Origin: Bacillota bacterium
Lineage (GTDB): Bacteria; Bacillota; Sulfobacillia; Sulfobacillales; Sulfobacillaceae
Assembly (NCBI GenBank): GCA_021784595.1
Contig: JAJYHT010000035.1
Coordinates: forward strand, 37,651-101,650
Reading direction: 5' to 3'
DNA: 64,000 nt
The stretch's first letter is position 1; every line of letters starts with the position of its first letter. Shown here piece after piece: positions 1-9,491 of this stretch. A program made the position numbers and the translations under genes. Below the pieces are notes generated by a model, which made no database searches, was not told where the DNA came from, and saw nothing but the letters and a program-made list of their open reading frames with translations.

Positions 1-2
1 AT

Positions 3-752
3 TGCGCGGGCCTGATTGTGGTATCGGAATCGGTAAGAGACCCTGCGCCATATTTTCAGCAAAATGTGGTGGCGGGCATCGGCATGCTGGATGCTATCCG
101 AGAATACGCCACAGATATCCCCTTAATCTTTTCCTCTTCGGCAGCCGTGTATGGTACTCCGCTGCAAGTGCCCGTGGGTGAATCGGCGGCCAAGCAGCCC
201 TTAAGCCCGTACGGGATTACCAAGTGGCAATTCGAAGAAATATTACAGGCATATTCCCATGCCTACGGCATGCCGTGGGTGGCCTTGCGCTATTTCAACG
301 TGGCCGGCCGCGTCGGACCTGTCAACGAGCGCCATCAACCGGAAACCCACTTGTTGCCGCGGGTAGCCCAAGCCGTTTTAGATAACGTGCCTCCCATCAT
401 ATATGGGTCCGACTATCCAACCCCCGATGGGACGGCTATCCGAGACTATATCCATATGAAGGACCTGACGGCTGCACACTTTTTAGCGTGGAATTACCTA
501 AGAACGGGGGGAGAATCCCGCGCCTTTAACGTGGGGTCGGGACATGGCCATTCCGTGCTGGAAGTGATCCAGGGATTTGAGCGAATACTCGGGCGAGACG
601 TGCCTGTGGTCTTCTCAGACCGTCGTGCAGGAGATCCGGCCGTGTTGGTGGCGGCGATTGACGAGGCTGTTGCGACGTTGAACTATGTTCCACATCATTC
701 GCACCAGATAGACTCGATGGTTCAAGATGCATGGGATTCGTGCCGTGCTTGA
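3..752 (+). CDS. galE: UDP-glucose 4-epimerase, 5'-truncated by the window edge
   Basis: This is the C-terminal three quarters of an NAD-dependent extended short-chain dehydrogenase that interconverts UDP-glucose and UDP-galactose. The open frame runs to the first base of the window, and residues before the first possible start (AGLIVVSESV) match the interior of GalE, so the true start lies upstream. Visible features are the SSSAAVYG strand-turn, the catalytic YGITK (YxxxK) pair, the ALRYFNVAG substrate loop and the AIRDYIHMKDL segment. It is convergent with the GH31 gene at 859-3150. The family identity is secure; whether it prefers glucose or N-acetylated sugars cannot be told. Confidence 0.9.
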   Translation, partial: CAGLIVVSESVRDPAPYFQQNVVAGIGMLDAIREYATDIPLIFSSSAAVYGTPLQVPVGESAAKQPLSPYGITKWQFEEILQAYSHAYGMPWVALRYFNVAGRVGPVNERHQPETHLLPRVAQAVLDNVPPIIYGSDYPTPDGTAIRDYIHMKDLTAAHFLAWNYLRTGGESRAFNVGSGHGHSVLEVIQGFERILGRDVPVVFSDRRAGDPAVLVAAIDEAVATLNYVPHHSHQIDSMVQDAWDSCRA

Positions 753-858
753 GCTATCCGGAAATCACTTTTGCGCACTGCTAGGAATGACAATCGATTT
801 TTAGCCTGGGGGAGGGCAGACTAAGACGACGGACAACGGGCGTTGCATAGAGTTGGCA

Positions 859-3150
859 TCAGCCCGTCTCCGAAGTTTGCCAAATCCAAGCCGTGGGCAC
901 TGAACTCATCAAAATGTTTTGATGCCGAATGAAGTCCAAACCCATCCCGTTGACCACTAATTGACGGAACCGGCCACTAGGATCATGAACCCAAATATCT
1001 AACATGGCTGTTGGACTGGAAAACCCATGATGCTTGGCAGTAGTAACAATTATACAGCGTTCAGCCTCACTAGAAACTAAAATATCCAGTTGATTATATT
1101 GTCCCTCGTGATAGCGCATAGATACGCCATCATCCTGATACCAGGTTGCTTCAGTGGTTTGGCTTACCCGAATAGACCATTGAATGCGTGTAGGCAGAGG
1201 CAAAGCGCTGGTCTCGGCTGTTTGAAGAAAGAGGATGCTGTTGTCCTTGACGAGTGCCGGCAGTTGGCCCATTGGCCAATGCAACACTATATATCCTGGC
1301 CCTTCATAAGGTTGTCCGGTTTCCAGAGCATACCAGGTGCCGTCCGGAATCCATGCTGCGCGATGTTGCACGGACACATCCAAAATAGGCGCTACTAGCA
1401 AATGCGGACCAATCAAAAACTGATCTTCTAAGATGTCGTTGCCATCGGCCGGTGGATAGTGGTACAGCATGGGACGCATAACAGGCCGACCGATTCGATG
1501 CGCTTCCCAAAACAACTGATAAAGCGTCGGCAGCAACCGATATCGCCAGGAGATCAGATGTCGCACTTGCTGTTCCACTTCGGGGCCGAAGCTCCACGGT
1601 TCTTGACGCGCGGTACCCATGGCGCTGTGATTGCGGAAAAAGGGCGTGAGGACGGCTGCAGCGACCCACTTGGCAAACAGTTCGGCATTGGCGTCGCCCT
1701 GAAATCCTCCGACATCGGCGCCTGCAAATGCCTGGCCTGACAACCCCAATGACAACAGCATCGGGACCATTTGGCGCAATGCGCTAAAAAGACTGTGGTT
1801 ATCACCCGTCCACACTGCAGTCCATTGCTGCATCCCACTAAACCCCGCCCGACTTAGTAAAAAGGGGCGGATGTCTGGATCGTGCATTAAGAGGCCTTGA
1901 TAACTGGCCCTAGCCATTTCGCGGCCGTAATAGTTGTGCACCTGGCGATGGGAGATCGCGATATCAGATGGTTTATGCACCGCATCATCGGGCAAGGTAT
2001 GGCCGTCGGTATTGAATAGCGAGGGTTCGTTCATGTCATTCCAGATGCCATCCACGCCACTGCTCACGAATTGACTTATCTGCGAGGCCCACCAATCGAC
2101 CACTTTGTCTTGAAAAAAATCGGGGAAGACCGATTCTCCAGGCCACACTTGGCCTTGCACCACCGTACCATCAGACATGGTGACCAACATCCCGTTATCG
2201 ATTGCCGAGCGATACAAAGAGTACTGGGGGTCGACCTTGATGCCGGGATCCACAATAGCAACCAGATGAAAATTTATGGCGTGCAGCGCATCGATCATTG
2301 ACTGGGGATCTCTAAAGGTGTCGGGGTTCCATGTCATTATTCGATATCCATCCATGTAATCGATGTCCAAGTATATGGCATCGCAAGGAATCTGGCGCTG
2401 GCGAAGCTCTTGCGCTACAGACAGCACTTCTTGCGCACTCTGATAACTCCACCGGCTAATATGATGACCCAAAGCCCACAGCGGAGGGAGCGGCATTCGC
2501 CCCGTAAGCCGCGACAGTCGCGACAGCGCCCCGTCTAGGGTGGTGTCGTAAATGCCATAATACGTAAACGTCTGAGAATTAACTTGGATGGCGACACCTG
2601 CTGAATCGTTGAAATCGGCGCTAACCCAGGCCCCGGTATCAACATAAGTGCCCCACACATGACCATTTGACCATCCCCACCAAATCGGATGGCTTTGATA
2701 TAGCGAAGAGGAAAACTCGGTATGGATCTCAGCCGCGTCACGATTCCAGAAAATCACTTTGGCATACCGTTTGTCGACCGGTAAAGTCGATTCGCCGCCA
2801 CCTAGGTAGTGGTTGTATAGACGGCTTTTAATCATTTGTGAGTCTGCTTGAATCGACATCGGGGCCGCATCCTGATCCAACAAGTGGCCTTCGGGCGTTT
2901 CCCAAATAAAGCGAGCCTCAGAAAAAGAAAATTGCCCCACTAGCCCAGGAGATGCAAACCGAATCATGGTGTCATCGGCCGCCATGACAGACCAGCTTTG
3001 ATGTCCTGTCTCAGGCTGACTCCATTCTTGACCGGGGTTGACCCGAATTCTTACCATTTGAGAACCTAGAGCGGTAATCGCCCAGGTTATATCGCCCGCG
3101 CGCAAAAACAGCTCTTCTCCCTTAAACCACCACAAAGCGGTATCAGCCAT
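859..3150 (-). CDS. Glycoside hydrolase family 31 alpha-glucosidase
   Basis: A 763-residue enzyme expected to release alpha-linked glucose (or xylose) from the non-reducing end of oligosaccharides. The N-terminal beta-sandwich occupies roughly the first 220 residues, followed by the TIM barrel. The family signature WNDMNEPS near residue 370 supplies the nucleophile Asp, and WTGDN near residue 455 carries the acid/base Asp. There is no signal peptide, so it is probably cytoplasmic. ATG at 3150 follows an AAAGGAG box. It lies 27 bp behind the membrane-protein gene at 3178-3792 on the same strand, so the two may be co-transcribed. Exact substrate is not readable from sequence. Confidence 0.92.
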   Translation of the reverse strand: MADTALWWFKGEELFLRAGDITWAITALGSQMVRIRVNPGQEWSQPETGHQSWSVMAADDTMIRFASPGLVGQFSFSEARFIWETPEGHLLDQDAAPMSIQADSQMIKSRLYNHYLGGGESTLPVDKRYAKVIFWNRDAAEIHTEFSSSLYQSHPIWWGWSNGHVWGTYVDTGAWVSADFNDSAGVAIQVNSQTFTYYGIYDTTLDGALSRLSRLTGRMPLPPLWALGHHISRWSYQSAQEVLSVAQELRQRQIPCDAIYLDIDYMDGYRIMTWNPDTFRDPQSMIDALHAINFHLVAIVDPGIKVDPQYSLYRSAIDNGMLVTMSDGTVVQGQVWPGESVFPDFFQDKVVDWWASQISQFVSSGVDGIWNDMNEPSLFNTDGHTLPDDAVHKPSDIAISHRQVHNYYGREMARASYQGLLMHDPDIRPFLLSRAGFSGMQQWTAVWTGDNHSLFSALRQMVPMLLSLGLSGQAFAGADVGGFQGDANAELFAKWVAAAVLTPFFRNHSAMGTARQEPWSFGPEVEQQVRHLISWRYRLLPTLYQLFWEAHRIGRPVMRPMLYHYPPADGNDILEDQFLIGPHLLVAPILDVSVQHRAAWIPDGTWYALETGQPYEGPGYIVLHWPMGQLPALVKDNSILFLQTAETSALPLPTRIQWSIRVSQTTEATWYQDDGVSMRYHEGQYNQLDILVSSEAERCIIVTTAKHHGFSSPTAMLDIWVHDPSGRFRQLVVNGMGLDFIRHQNILMSSVPTAWIWQTSETG

Positions 3151-3177
3151 AAGGAAATCTCCTTTTTGTTGGGGAAG

Positions 3178-3792
3178 TTAAAGGGCATTAATGGAGCTTA
3201 GTATGTATAAGACGGCCACGATGCTTAGAATGCCAGCGGCACTGGCCATGAGGGTTTGTCCCCATGTAACGCGGTAAACCTGGTGCACCGCCCGCACTAG
3301 CATGGCAGCAAATCCTAGCAAAGCCAACAAACTGAAAAATGGAGCGGGGATGAGCGCCAGTAAAGCGAAAATCACGATCCATCCTGACAAAACAATAACT
3401 TCACGCCTCAGATCAGCCACAGAAAAATAGGGATGGGATCCGCGGGTACGTCCTACTACCCAATCAATTACCCAGGTCATTCCGTAGTAAAAAAGGAAAG
3501 CCAAAAATAACATGTTGACAAAAGTGGTCAAGATCAACAGCAGATGAAATCCATCCATAATTGTCAGGCCAATGATCCGGATTAAGCCCGCCAATATCGC
3601 GTTGCTCCACATCATACGTTCTGTCCAACCCTGGCGTCCCGCCAACTGTAGAGGGCTTTGCAAAATGCGGCGCCAATACCACACTAGATCGTCCCATTCA
3701 TGGGGTGGCCCAGACCGTGGCCGCTGGGGGCCCCGCGATTGCTGACGCTTACGCTGCTTATCGCGAAACGAGATCAGTTTTTTAGACATCAT
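3178..3792 (-). CDS. Multi-pass membrane protein, Yip1-like
   Basis: About 204 residues: a basic, Arg/Gln-rich cytoplasmic N-terminus followed by four or five hydrophobic segments, the last ending in a long Ala/Leu/Ile stretch. The pattern resembles the Yip1/YIPF domain found in many Bacillota membrane proteins, but no catalytic motif is visible. The frame is open further upstream to 4182, but that extension would run antisense through ilvE. The start at 3792/3789 (ATGATG) has a strong GGGGAGGG box, so I place the start there. It is the first gene of a possible operon with the GH31 glucosidase. Confidence 0.7.
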   Translation of the reverse strand: MMSKKLISFRDKQRKRQQSRGPQRPRSGPPHEWDDLVWYWRRILQSPLQLAGRQGWTERMMWSNAILAGLIRIIGLTIMDGFHLLLILTTFVNMLFLAFLFYYGMTWVIDWVVGRTRGSHPYFSVADLRREVIVLSGWIVIFALLALIPAPFFSLLALLGFAAMLVRAVHQVYRVTWGQTLMASAAGILSIVAVLYILSSINAL

Positions 3793-3927
3793 GACCCTCC
3801 CCGAAGTATCCTTATGATACCAAATTGTCCGCTTCCAGGGGAGAGCCCATCCCTTAGTCTGGCCAGCCCGGAACGAGTCGGGTACAATGATACTGAATTG
3901 TTGTCGTTGAGAAAGGGGTCTTGATTC

Positions 3928-4854
3928 GTGTCTCTGGCTTTTTTTCGTAATCAGTTTATGCCATTGGAAAATGCCACGGTATCCATTGCCACACATGCCT
4001 TGAACTACGGCACCGGCTGTTTTGAGGGTATTCGAGGCTATTACAATGAAAATGCAGATACCCTTTACGTGGTAAAGCTTAAAGAACACTATCAGCGGTT
4101 TCTGCGCTCGTGTCGCATCATGAGAATTGATCCAGGCTATACAGTAGATGAGTTGTGCCAGATTACCACCACTCTTCTCCAAAAAAATGCGATGACTACT
4201 GACGTATATATTCGACCATTGGCCTTTAAGGCGGATCCGGTGATAAAGGTCACCCTAGAAGGCATTGCAGATGCCGTGGGCATCTTTACCGTCCCGCTTG
4301 GAGATTATCTTCCCACCAATGGTATTCATGTGGCCGTGAGCGCATGGCGTCGGCTAGAAGATAATGCCATTCCGTCGCGGGCCAAAGTCACCGGTTCGTA
4401 TGTCAATACCGCATTGGCGGTCTCTGATGCCCATTTGGCGGGATTTGACGATGCCATCTTTTTGAGTGAAAGCGGGCATGTTGCTGAGGGTAGTGCCGCC
4501 AACTTGTTTATGGTGCGTGACGGAGTGGTGATCACGCCCCCCGGAACAGAAAATATCTTGGAAGGTATCACGCGGCAAGTGGTGTTATCCTTGACCGAAG
4601 AGGTGGAGGTACCGATTCAAGTGCGACCGATTGACCGCACGGAACTCTATGTGGCTGATGAATTGTTTTTGGTGGGAACCGGAGTCCAAGTGGCGCCGAT
4701 TACCAAAATTGATCACCGTACGGTGGGAACTGGCACCATAGGTCCTGTCACCCAAAAACTGCAAGCGCTATATTTCGACGCCTGCCGGGGACTGGTTCCC
4801 CGTTATCGTGACTGGCTTACCCCAGTGTCCTATAGTGTCAGCGAGCCGGTGTGA
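3928..4854 (+). CDS. ilvE: Branched-chain amino acid aminotransferase
   Basis: A fold-type IV PLP aminotransferase of 308 residues that transfers the amino group between glutamate and the 2-oxo acids of Leu, Ile and Val. Seen: the N-terminal ALNYGTGCFEGIRGY motif, the PLP lysine (about residue 153) in RAKVTGSYVN, and the phosphate-binding EGSAANLFMV loop. The GTG start at 3928 follows AAAGGGG. A TACAAT -10-like element lies at 3891-3896. It directly precedes the CoA-binding protein gene. D-amino-acid transaminase or aminodeoxychorismate lyase belong to the same fold, but the motif set fits IlvE best. Confidence 0.9.
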   Translation: MSLAFFRNQFMPLENATVSIATHALNYGTGCFEGIRGYYNENADTLYVVKLKEHYQRFLRSCRIMRIDPGYTVDELCQITTTLLQKNAMTTDVYIRPLAFKADPVIKVTLEGIADAVGIFTVPLGDYLPTNGIHVAVSAWRRLEDNAIPSRAKVTGSYVNTALAVSDAHLAGFDDAIFLSESGHVAEGSAANLFMVRDGVVITPPGTENILEGITRQVVLSLTEEVEVPIQVRPIDRTELYVADELFLVGTGVQVAPITKIDHRTVGTGTIGPVTQKLQALYFDACRGLVPRYRDWLTPVSYSVSEPV

Positions 4855-4868
4855 GGGGGCAGACTTCA

Positions 4869-5288
4869 ATGCATGATGCAACACTCTTAGAGATCTTAAC
4901 TGAGAATAAGATCGTGGCGGTGGTCGGCTTGTCGCCCAAACCCGACCGGGCTAGTCACCGCGTTGCCCAATATCTGCAGCGCATGGGCTATCGCATTATT
5001 CCCGTCAATCCAGGATTTGATGAGATCTTGGGGGAAAAGTCCTATGCGCGGCTGGAAGATATTCCCCAAAAAGTCGATATTGTTGACGTATTCCGCAAAT
5101 CGGAAGACACACCCCCGGTCGCGGAATCCGCCGTGCGAATTGGAGCGCGGGTGCTATGGTTGCAACTGGGAATTGCTAACGAAGTCGCTGCCTCGATTGC
5201 ACAAACTGGCGGCTTGACTGTGGTACAGGATCGCTGCATTAAGATTGAGCACGAGCGGCTGTTGGGACAAGGAGGAGAACCTGAATGA
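4869..5288 (+). CDS. CoA-binding domain protein (YccU family)
   Basis: A 139-residue Rossmann-like protein of the CoA-binding/YccU family, related to the nucleotide-binding domain of succinyl-CoA synthetase. Seen: VAVVGLSPKPDRASH (glycine loop), IIPVNPG, and a central DIVDVFRKSE strand. The frame is open from 4851, but the ATG at 4869 has a GAGGGGG box about 9 nt upstream, so this is the preferred start. The stop overlaps the next gene in an ATGA, suggesting translational coupling in a run 4869-9135. The biochemical role of the family is not established. Confidence 0.85.
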   Translation: MHDATLLEILTENKIVAVVGLSPKPDRASHRVAQYLQRMGYRIIPVNPGFDEILGEKSYARLEDIPQKVDIVDVFRKSEDTPPVAESAVRIGARVLWLQLGIANEVAASIAQTGGLTVVQDRCIKIEHERLLGQGGEPE

Positions 5289-5929
5289 CAGCTTTGGACG
5301 AACTCCAAAACCAACTGCTGAAGCGCGGATGGCAGGCCATTGTAACCCCGGTTGCGGGGTCATGGTTGGTGCGCGGACAATCGCATCCCTATAGTGCCTT
5401 AAAGTGGGTGATTCGAGAACAGCCTCAAGGTCAAGGCGTGTTTGTGGGGGCGGAACTCAACAAGGGCTTGGACCGCGCCGCTCGCGGATATAATGCGGGC
5501 CCACAACTGGTGATGCAACGTCCTTGGGTTTGGTCGGCAACGGGAGAAGACGCCATCGCCGCCGAGTTGTCGGGATTTGGCCCTTTAGTGGTAAATTTGT
5601 GGGTTACCAGCGGACTCGTGCCGGGATTTACTCCAGATGAAACGCCATTTCATCATCAATTTGGCTGGCGGCTGGAACAAGGCCAACTGCAGCTGTTGGC
5701 ACCGGTGTTTGATGTCTCCTCCATAGGATCCCTCAGCCAATATACGACATTGGGGTCGGTGCTGCAGCAATTGACTAGACTGGCAGAATATCGTTGGCTA
5801 TGGGTACGACTGCAATGGGGCCGCGTAGTGCCGGTCGGTGCAGTAAGCGAGACCGTGCAAGAGTTTTTGAACTACTTCGGCTATTGGTATCGATTGCACA
5901 ATGACACACTGATGGTAACGGGAGGGTAA
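5285..5929 (+). CDS. Conserved-looking protein of unknown function
   Basis: 214 residues, coupled by ATGA overlap to the upstream CoA-binding gene and ending 3 nt before yajQ, so clearly part of an operon. I do not recognise a family. The protein is soluble, Trp- and Gly-rich, with a middle segment VNLWVTSGLVPGFTPDE that looks like alternating strands, and an aromatic C-terminus (YFGYWYRLHND). No signal peptide, membrane segment or metal site is seen. Codon use matches its neighbours, so it is probably a vertically inherited lineage-specific gene. Confidence 0.75.
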   Translation: MTALDELQNQLLKRGWQAIVTPVAGSWLVRGQSHPYSALKWVIREQPQGQGVFVGAELNKGLDRAARGYNAGPQLVMQRPWVWSATGEDAIAAELSGFGPLVVNLWVTSGLVPGFTPDETPFHHQFGWRLEQGQLQLLAPVFDVSSIGSLSQYTTLGSVLQQLTRLAEYRWLWVRLQWGRVVPVGAVSETVQEFLNYFGYWYRLHNDTLMVTGG

Positions 5930-5932
5930 GCC

Positions 5933-6430
5933 TTGGCCAAAGAAAGTTCTTTTGATGTGGTATCCACGCCGGATTTATCGGAATTACAAAATGCCATTGA
6001 CCAAACGCGTCGCGAGATTGCCACACGGTATGACTTTCGTGGACAAAACGCCTCGATTGAGTGGGACGCTGCACGTTGGGTTATTGCGCTGGATGCCCCC
6101 GACGGACTAGTGATGGAATCACTGCAGCAAGTCCTGAGCGACAAGTGCGCGCGACGAAATCTCTCGCTTCGCTTTTTTGAATTTGGCGAGCCAAAACACC
6201 GGGGCATGGATCGTGCCCAAGTGGAGGTGACCGTAAAAAACGGCATTGAGCAGGCCAAGGCCAAAGAGATCCAAAAAGCGATGCGCACCCAATTCCCCAA
6301 AGTCGACGTGCAAATTCAAGGCGACGCACTGCGCGTCAGCTCCAAAAGCAAAGATGATTTGCAACTGGTCATGCAGTGGATAAAAGGATCCGATTTTGGC
6401 ATTGAACTAAGTTTTAACAACTTCCGCTGA
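5933..6430 (+). CDS. yajQ: YajQ family nucleotide-binding protein (UPF0234)
   Basis: 165 residues matching YajQ along its length: N-terminal SFDVVSTPDLSELQNA, the TRYDFRG strand and a C-terminal LQVVMQ-like strand ending in a short SFNNFR tail. Members have two ferredoxin-like folds; some bind cyclic di-GMP and influence transcription, while others bind nucleic acids. The start is TTG at 5933 behind GGGAGGG. It sits between an unknown gene and the large glycosyltransferase fusion gene on the same strand. Confidence 0.92.
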   Translation: MAKESSFDVVSTPDLSELQNAIDQTRREIATRYDFRGQNASIEWDAARWVIALDAPDGLVMESLQQVLSDKCARRNLSLRFFEFGEPKHRGMDRAQVEVTVKNGIEQAKAKEIQKAMRTQFPKVDVQIQGDALRVSSKSKDDLQLVMQWIKGSDFGIELSFNNFR

Positions 6431-6441
6431 GAGGGACCCGC

Positions 6442-9135
6442 GTGCCTAGAATTGCACACATCGTTGAGGGGGCCATTGCAATGGCAGTCGAAACCTCGGT
6501 AATGAAGCCTTCTCACCTGACCACAGCGCGAGTCAACCGATGGCGGCCATGGCTTGTGATGACACTCATTGAAATCATGGCCTTTTGTGTGCGCTGGATC
6601 GGGTTTGGACGTTATGCCCATTTAATTTATGACGAGTACTACTACGTGCCGGCCGCCGATGTGCTATTAGGACGACATAGCCCCGTGCATTTAGCCCATG
6701 CTGTGCCGGGCATCGATCCTAATCTGCTGTCGCATCCCCCATTAGCCAAAGAGTTGATTGCACTCTGCATCTTGTGGTTTGGCAATCATCCTTGGGCATG
6801 GCGACTGCCCGGAGAGGTCCTTGGGATTCTAGTGCCGATTGGAGTTTATTTTATTGCCCGTGCACTTTTTAGGTCTGAATTGGCGGGCGAAATGGCCGCT
6901 CTGCTTGCAGCCTTCGACGGGCTCATGATTACCATCAGTCGCGTCGCATTGCCCGATTCTACTGCCTTCCCACTCGTCATTCTCAACATGTTGGGATTGT
7001 GGCTATTAGTAGCCCACGTGCGGCAGGGACGGCCCTTGCGTCCGACCTGGTGGATTCTCTGGGGAATTAGCTTGGGTTTGGGGCTGGCCGCCAAATGGAT
7101 TGGCGCACAAACGATTCTGGCCGCATGGTTGTTTTTAGCTGCCAACCAAAAATTGTTGCGGCGACAGTTGTCCCCTCGACAGTGGATGCTGGTCATATTG
7201 TCTGTTACCTGGATTCCCTTAGGAGCCTATTTTCTGACATATTTTTATGCTTTTGGGTCGGGCTTTCACCAACCATGGCTACCCCATAATGTATTTTTAG
7301 CGTTTGGCAAACTGCAATGGTTGATGTTTAAAGCCATGTGGTCTCTAACTTTTTATCACCCTTGGTCGTCTAATGCCTGGTCGTGGATGCTGTTGCCCCG
7401 TCCTACCGCGTTCTTGATTATTTCACAGGCAGGTCATCTGATCCGCGTGATGGCGTTTTCTAACCCCCTCGTGATTTGGCTCGGGCTTTTGTCCCTGGTG
7501 GTCGGCACTTGGCGCCTAGGCTGGGCAAAACGTGAGAACTTGTGGGCATGGATCTATCTAGATATTTGGTGGCTTGCCTTTTACGGAACCTGGCTGTTGA
7601 CCCCGCGATCCAAATTTACTTATTATTTGTTGTCCGCCATGCCGGCGTTCATTTTGGCCGTAAGCGCCTTGGGAACACATTTGTGGACGCATCGTAATCG
7701 ACGAGCCAAGATTGTGGCTGGGGGCGCGACTGGCGCCGTGCTGGTCTCCACACTGTACTTGCTGCCACTCTGGGTCGGTCTGCCCATGCCCGATGGATTT
7801 TATCACCGTCTGGTGTGGGTCCCCAGTTGGGACGCAAAGCCGAAGCCTACCCATCCGGCATTTGCCTACACGGGGCCCGAAAGATTGCCCTTAAAGAGTC
7901 TGAACTGGGGACCGGCAACGCTCCCGTCGGAGACGTCTCCCTTGGCATCATGGACACAGTTTGAAGTGGGCCCCCAACACAATGTTGCGTTGGGGTGGTC
8001 TGGACATCTGCCGAGCGGTTATGCCCAACATTTTCCCGGTGCCATCGTCGATCAGCCGGCGGTTATGAATAGCACCTTGTATTTCGGAACCAATGGGGGC
8101 CAAGTGGTGGCCTGGGACTTGGCCACCAAACATGCCGTCTGGCAGGACACCGTGCCCAACATGACGATGACGACTCCATTGATCGACCAAGACAATCTTA
8201 TTGTGGGACTAGGGAACAATACTTTTCGCAGTTACAGTCCTCAGACGGGATGGGTCCGAGGCGCAGGCACCAATGGCCTAATGGATATCAACCGAACAAC
8301 CGGCAAAGAAATGTGGTTTTTTGCCACCCGCGGAGAAGACATGCCCACCCCCGCAATTTGGCGCGGCACGGTTTTAGAAGTCACTGGAGGTGGGCATCTT
8401 GATGCGGTGAGCATAAACACTGGGCGCCTATTGTGGCAACTCACACTATCTGGATTTGACAGCATGTCAAGCCCCTTGTTGGTCGGCAACACACTGTACG
8501 TGGCGACCAATGTGTATCGAGAGACCTACCCAGCGGCATCTTCCACCTTATGGGCCATTAATTTGGTCACTCATCAGGTGCTGTGGTCGCGCAATCTGCC
8601 GGTTAAGAGCGGTCTTTCCGATTGCAGTCCAGCCAGTAATGGGCAGCTCGTTTTTATTGCCGGTGCGCCGGCGATAACCCAAACGGTGGCCAACCAATCG
8701 CGAATTAGTAATGAGATTTTTGCATTAAACGCAAAGACCGGGCTAGTGGTCTGGCATGAAAGTCTAGGAAGTGGCATTATGCCTATAGACGTTGAAGAAG
8801 AAGGAACACCGACGGCACTAAATGGTGTGGTGTATATAGGGAGTCCTGCAGCAGACCGGATCACGGCGTTCGATGCCGCCACCGGTCGCAAGTTATGGGT
8901 TAGAGCTGTCGGCACTGGGGTAACGGCCAGTCCCTTAAAACTTGGATCAGCGCTCGTGGTGTTAGGCTCGAATGGAGACCTTCTCACTTTAGATGCCAAG
9001 ACCGGACAGATTTGGCATCGCGTGAATTTGGGCATAGGCAGTTTCGGGCCCCAAGCGCCGGTGGGTTTGGGACATTCCATAATTGTGAGCAGCTTATCAG
9101 GATGGATAGGCATCCTTCCATTGGCCCGTCGATGA
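6442..9135 (+). CDS. PMT-type membrane glycosyltransferase fused to a PQQ beta-propeller
   Basis: 897 residues. The first ~440 form a multi-spanning glycosyltransferase of the ArnT/PMT (GT39-like, GT-C fold) type: a luminal Asp/Glu pair (YDEYYYVPAA) after the first membrane segment, HPPLAKELIA, and about ten hydrophobic helices. Such enzymes move a sugar from a polyprenyl-phosphate donor to proteins or lipids on the outer face. The last ~400 residues are PQQ/Trp-docking beta-propeller blades (repeats such as VAWDLATKHAVWQ, FALNAKTGLVVWHE, FDAATGRKLWVRA). The GTG at 6442 follows GAGAGGG; an ATG at 6481 with GAGGGGG is an alternative start. The fusion is unusual. Confidence 0.85.
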   Translation: MPRIAHIVEGAIAMAVETSVMKPSHLTTARVNRWRPWLVMTLIEIMAFCVRWIGFGRYAHLIYDEYYYVPAADVLLGRHSPVHLAHAVPGIDPNLLSHPPLAKELIALCILWFGNHPWAWRLPGEVLGILVPIGVYFIARALFRSELAGEMAALLAAFDGLMITISRVALPDSTAFPLVILNMLGLWLLVAHVRQGRPLRPTWWILWGISLGLGLAAKWIGAQTILAAWLFLAANQKLLRRQLSPRQWMLVILSVTWIPLGAYFLTYFYAFGSGFHQPWLPHNVFLAFGKLQWLMFKAMWSLTFYHPWSSNAWSWMLLPRPTAFLIISQAGHLIRVMAFSNPLVIWLGLLSLVVGTWRLGWAKRENLWAWIYLDIWWLAFYGTWLLTPRSKFTYYLLSAMPAFILAVSALGTHLWTHRNRRAKIVAGGATGAVLVSTLYLLPLWVGLPMPDGFYHRLVWVPSWDAKPKPTHPAFAYTGPERLPLKSLNWGPATLPSETSPLASWTQFEVGPQHNVALGWSGHLPSGYAQHFPGAIVDQPAVMNSTLYFGTNGGQVVAWDLATKHAVWQDTVPNMTMTTPLIDQDNLIVGLGNNTFRSYSPQTGWVRGAGTNGLMDINRTTGKEMWFFATRGEDMPTPAIWRGTVLEVTGGGHLDAVSINTGRLLWQLTLSGFDSMSSPLLVGNTLYVATNVYRETYPAASSTLWAINLVTHQVLWSRNLPVKSGLSDCSPASNGQLVFIAGAPAITQTVANQSRISNEIFALNAKTGLVVWHESLGSGIMPIDVEEEGTPTALNGVVYIGSPAADRITAFDAATGRKLWVRAVGTGVTASPLKLGSALVVLGSNGDLLTLDAKTGQIWHRVNLGIGSFGPQAPVGLGHSIIVSSLSGWIGILPLARR

Positions 9136-9157
9136 CGTCGAAAAGAGGTGAGAATCA

Positions 9158-9340
9158 ATGTTATCCAAACGATGGAGCACTTTGGAACGCCAACGGCCTG
9201 CTCTGCGCTGGGTTAAGTGGGGAGAAATCGCCGGGGCGGTTATGACAGTCGGAGGATTTGTAGGATTCGGCAGCATCTTCTTAGGCTTGCTCATGATGGC
9301 TGGCTTTGGCATCTGGGGCTTTCGGCTGCTAAACCACTAG
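9158..9340 (+). CDS. Small single-span membrane protein
   Basis: A 60-residue protein with a basic N-terminus (KRWSTLERQRPALRW) and one long glycine-rich hydrophobic helix. ATG at 9158 follows AAAGAGGTGAG. It lies 22 bp after the glycosyltransferase fusion gene and may be its last operon partner. Function unknown. Confidence 0.6.
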   Translation: MLSKRWSTLERQRPALRWVKWGEIAGAVMTVGGFVGFGSIFLGLLMMAGFGIWGFRLLNH

Positions 9341-9491
9341 GCGCCATGAATGCGCTCGGTCCCGAGCAATCGGACCGGGCCCGTTGTTGGGTGTCCGACA
9401 TCATTTTTTGCTTCTTGGCCAAACTTCCTGACCGTTCTCTCATAATTGACAACCTTTGAGCGCTTGAACACTACAGGTGGAGCGTGATAGA

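Noticed and set aside
3793..4182. Upstream extension of the Yip1-like frame on the minus strand
   Set aside because: It would run antisense through ilvE, and a strong ribosome binding site supports the start at 3792.
8574..9158. 194-codon minus-strand frame
   Set aside because: It is antisense to the PQQ propeller repeats and lacks a ribosome binding site and any domain.
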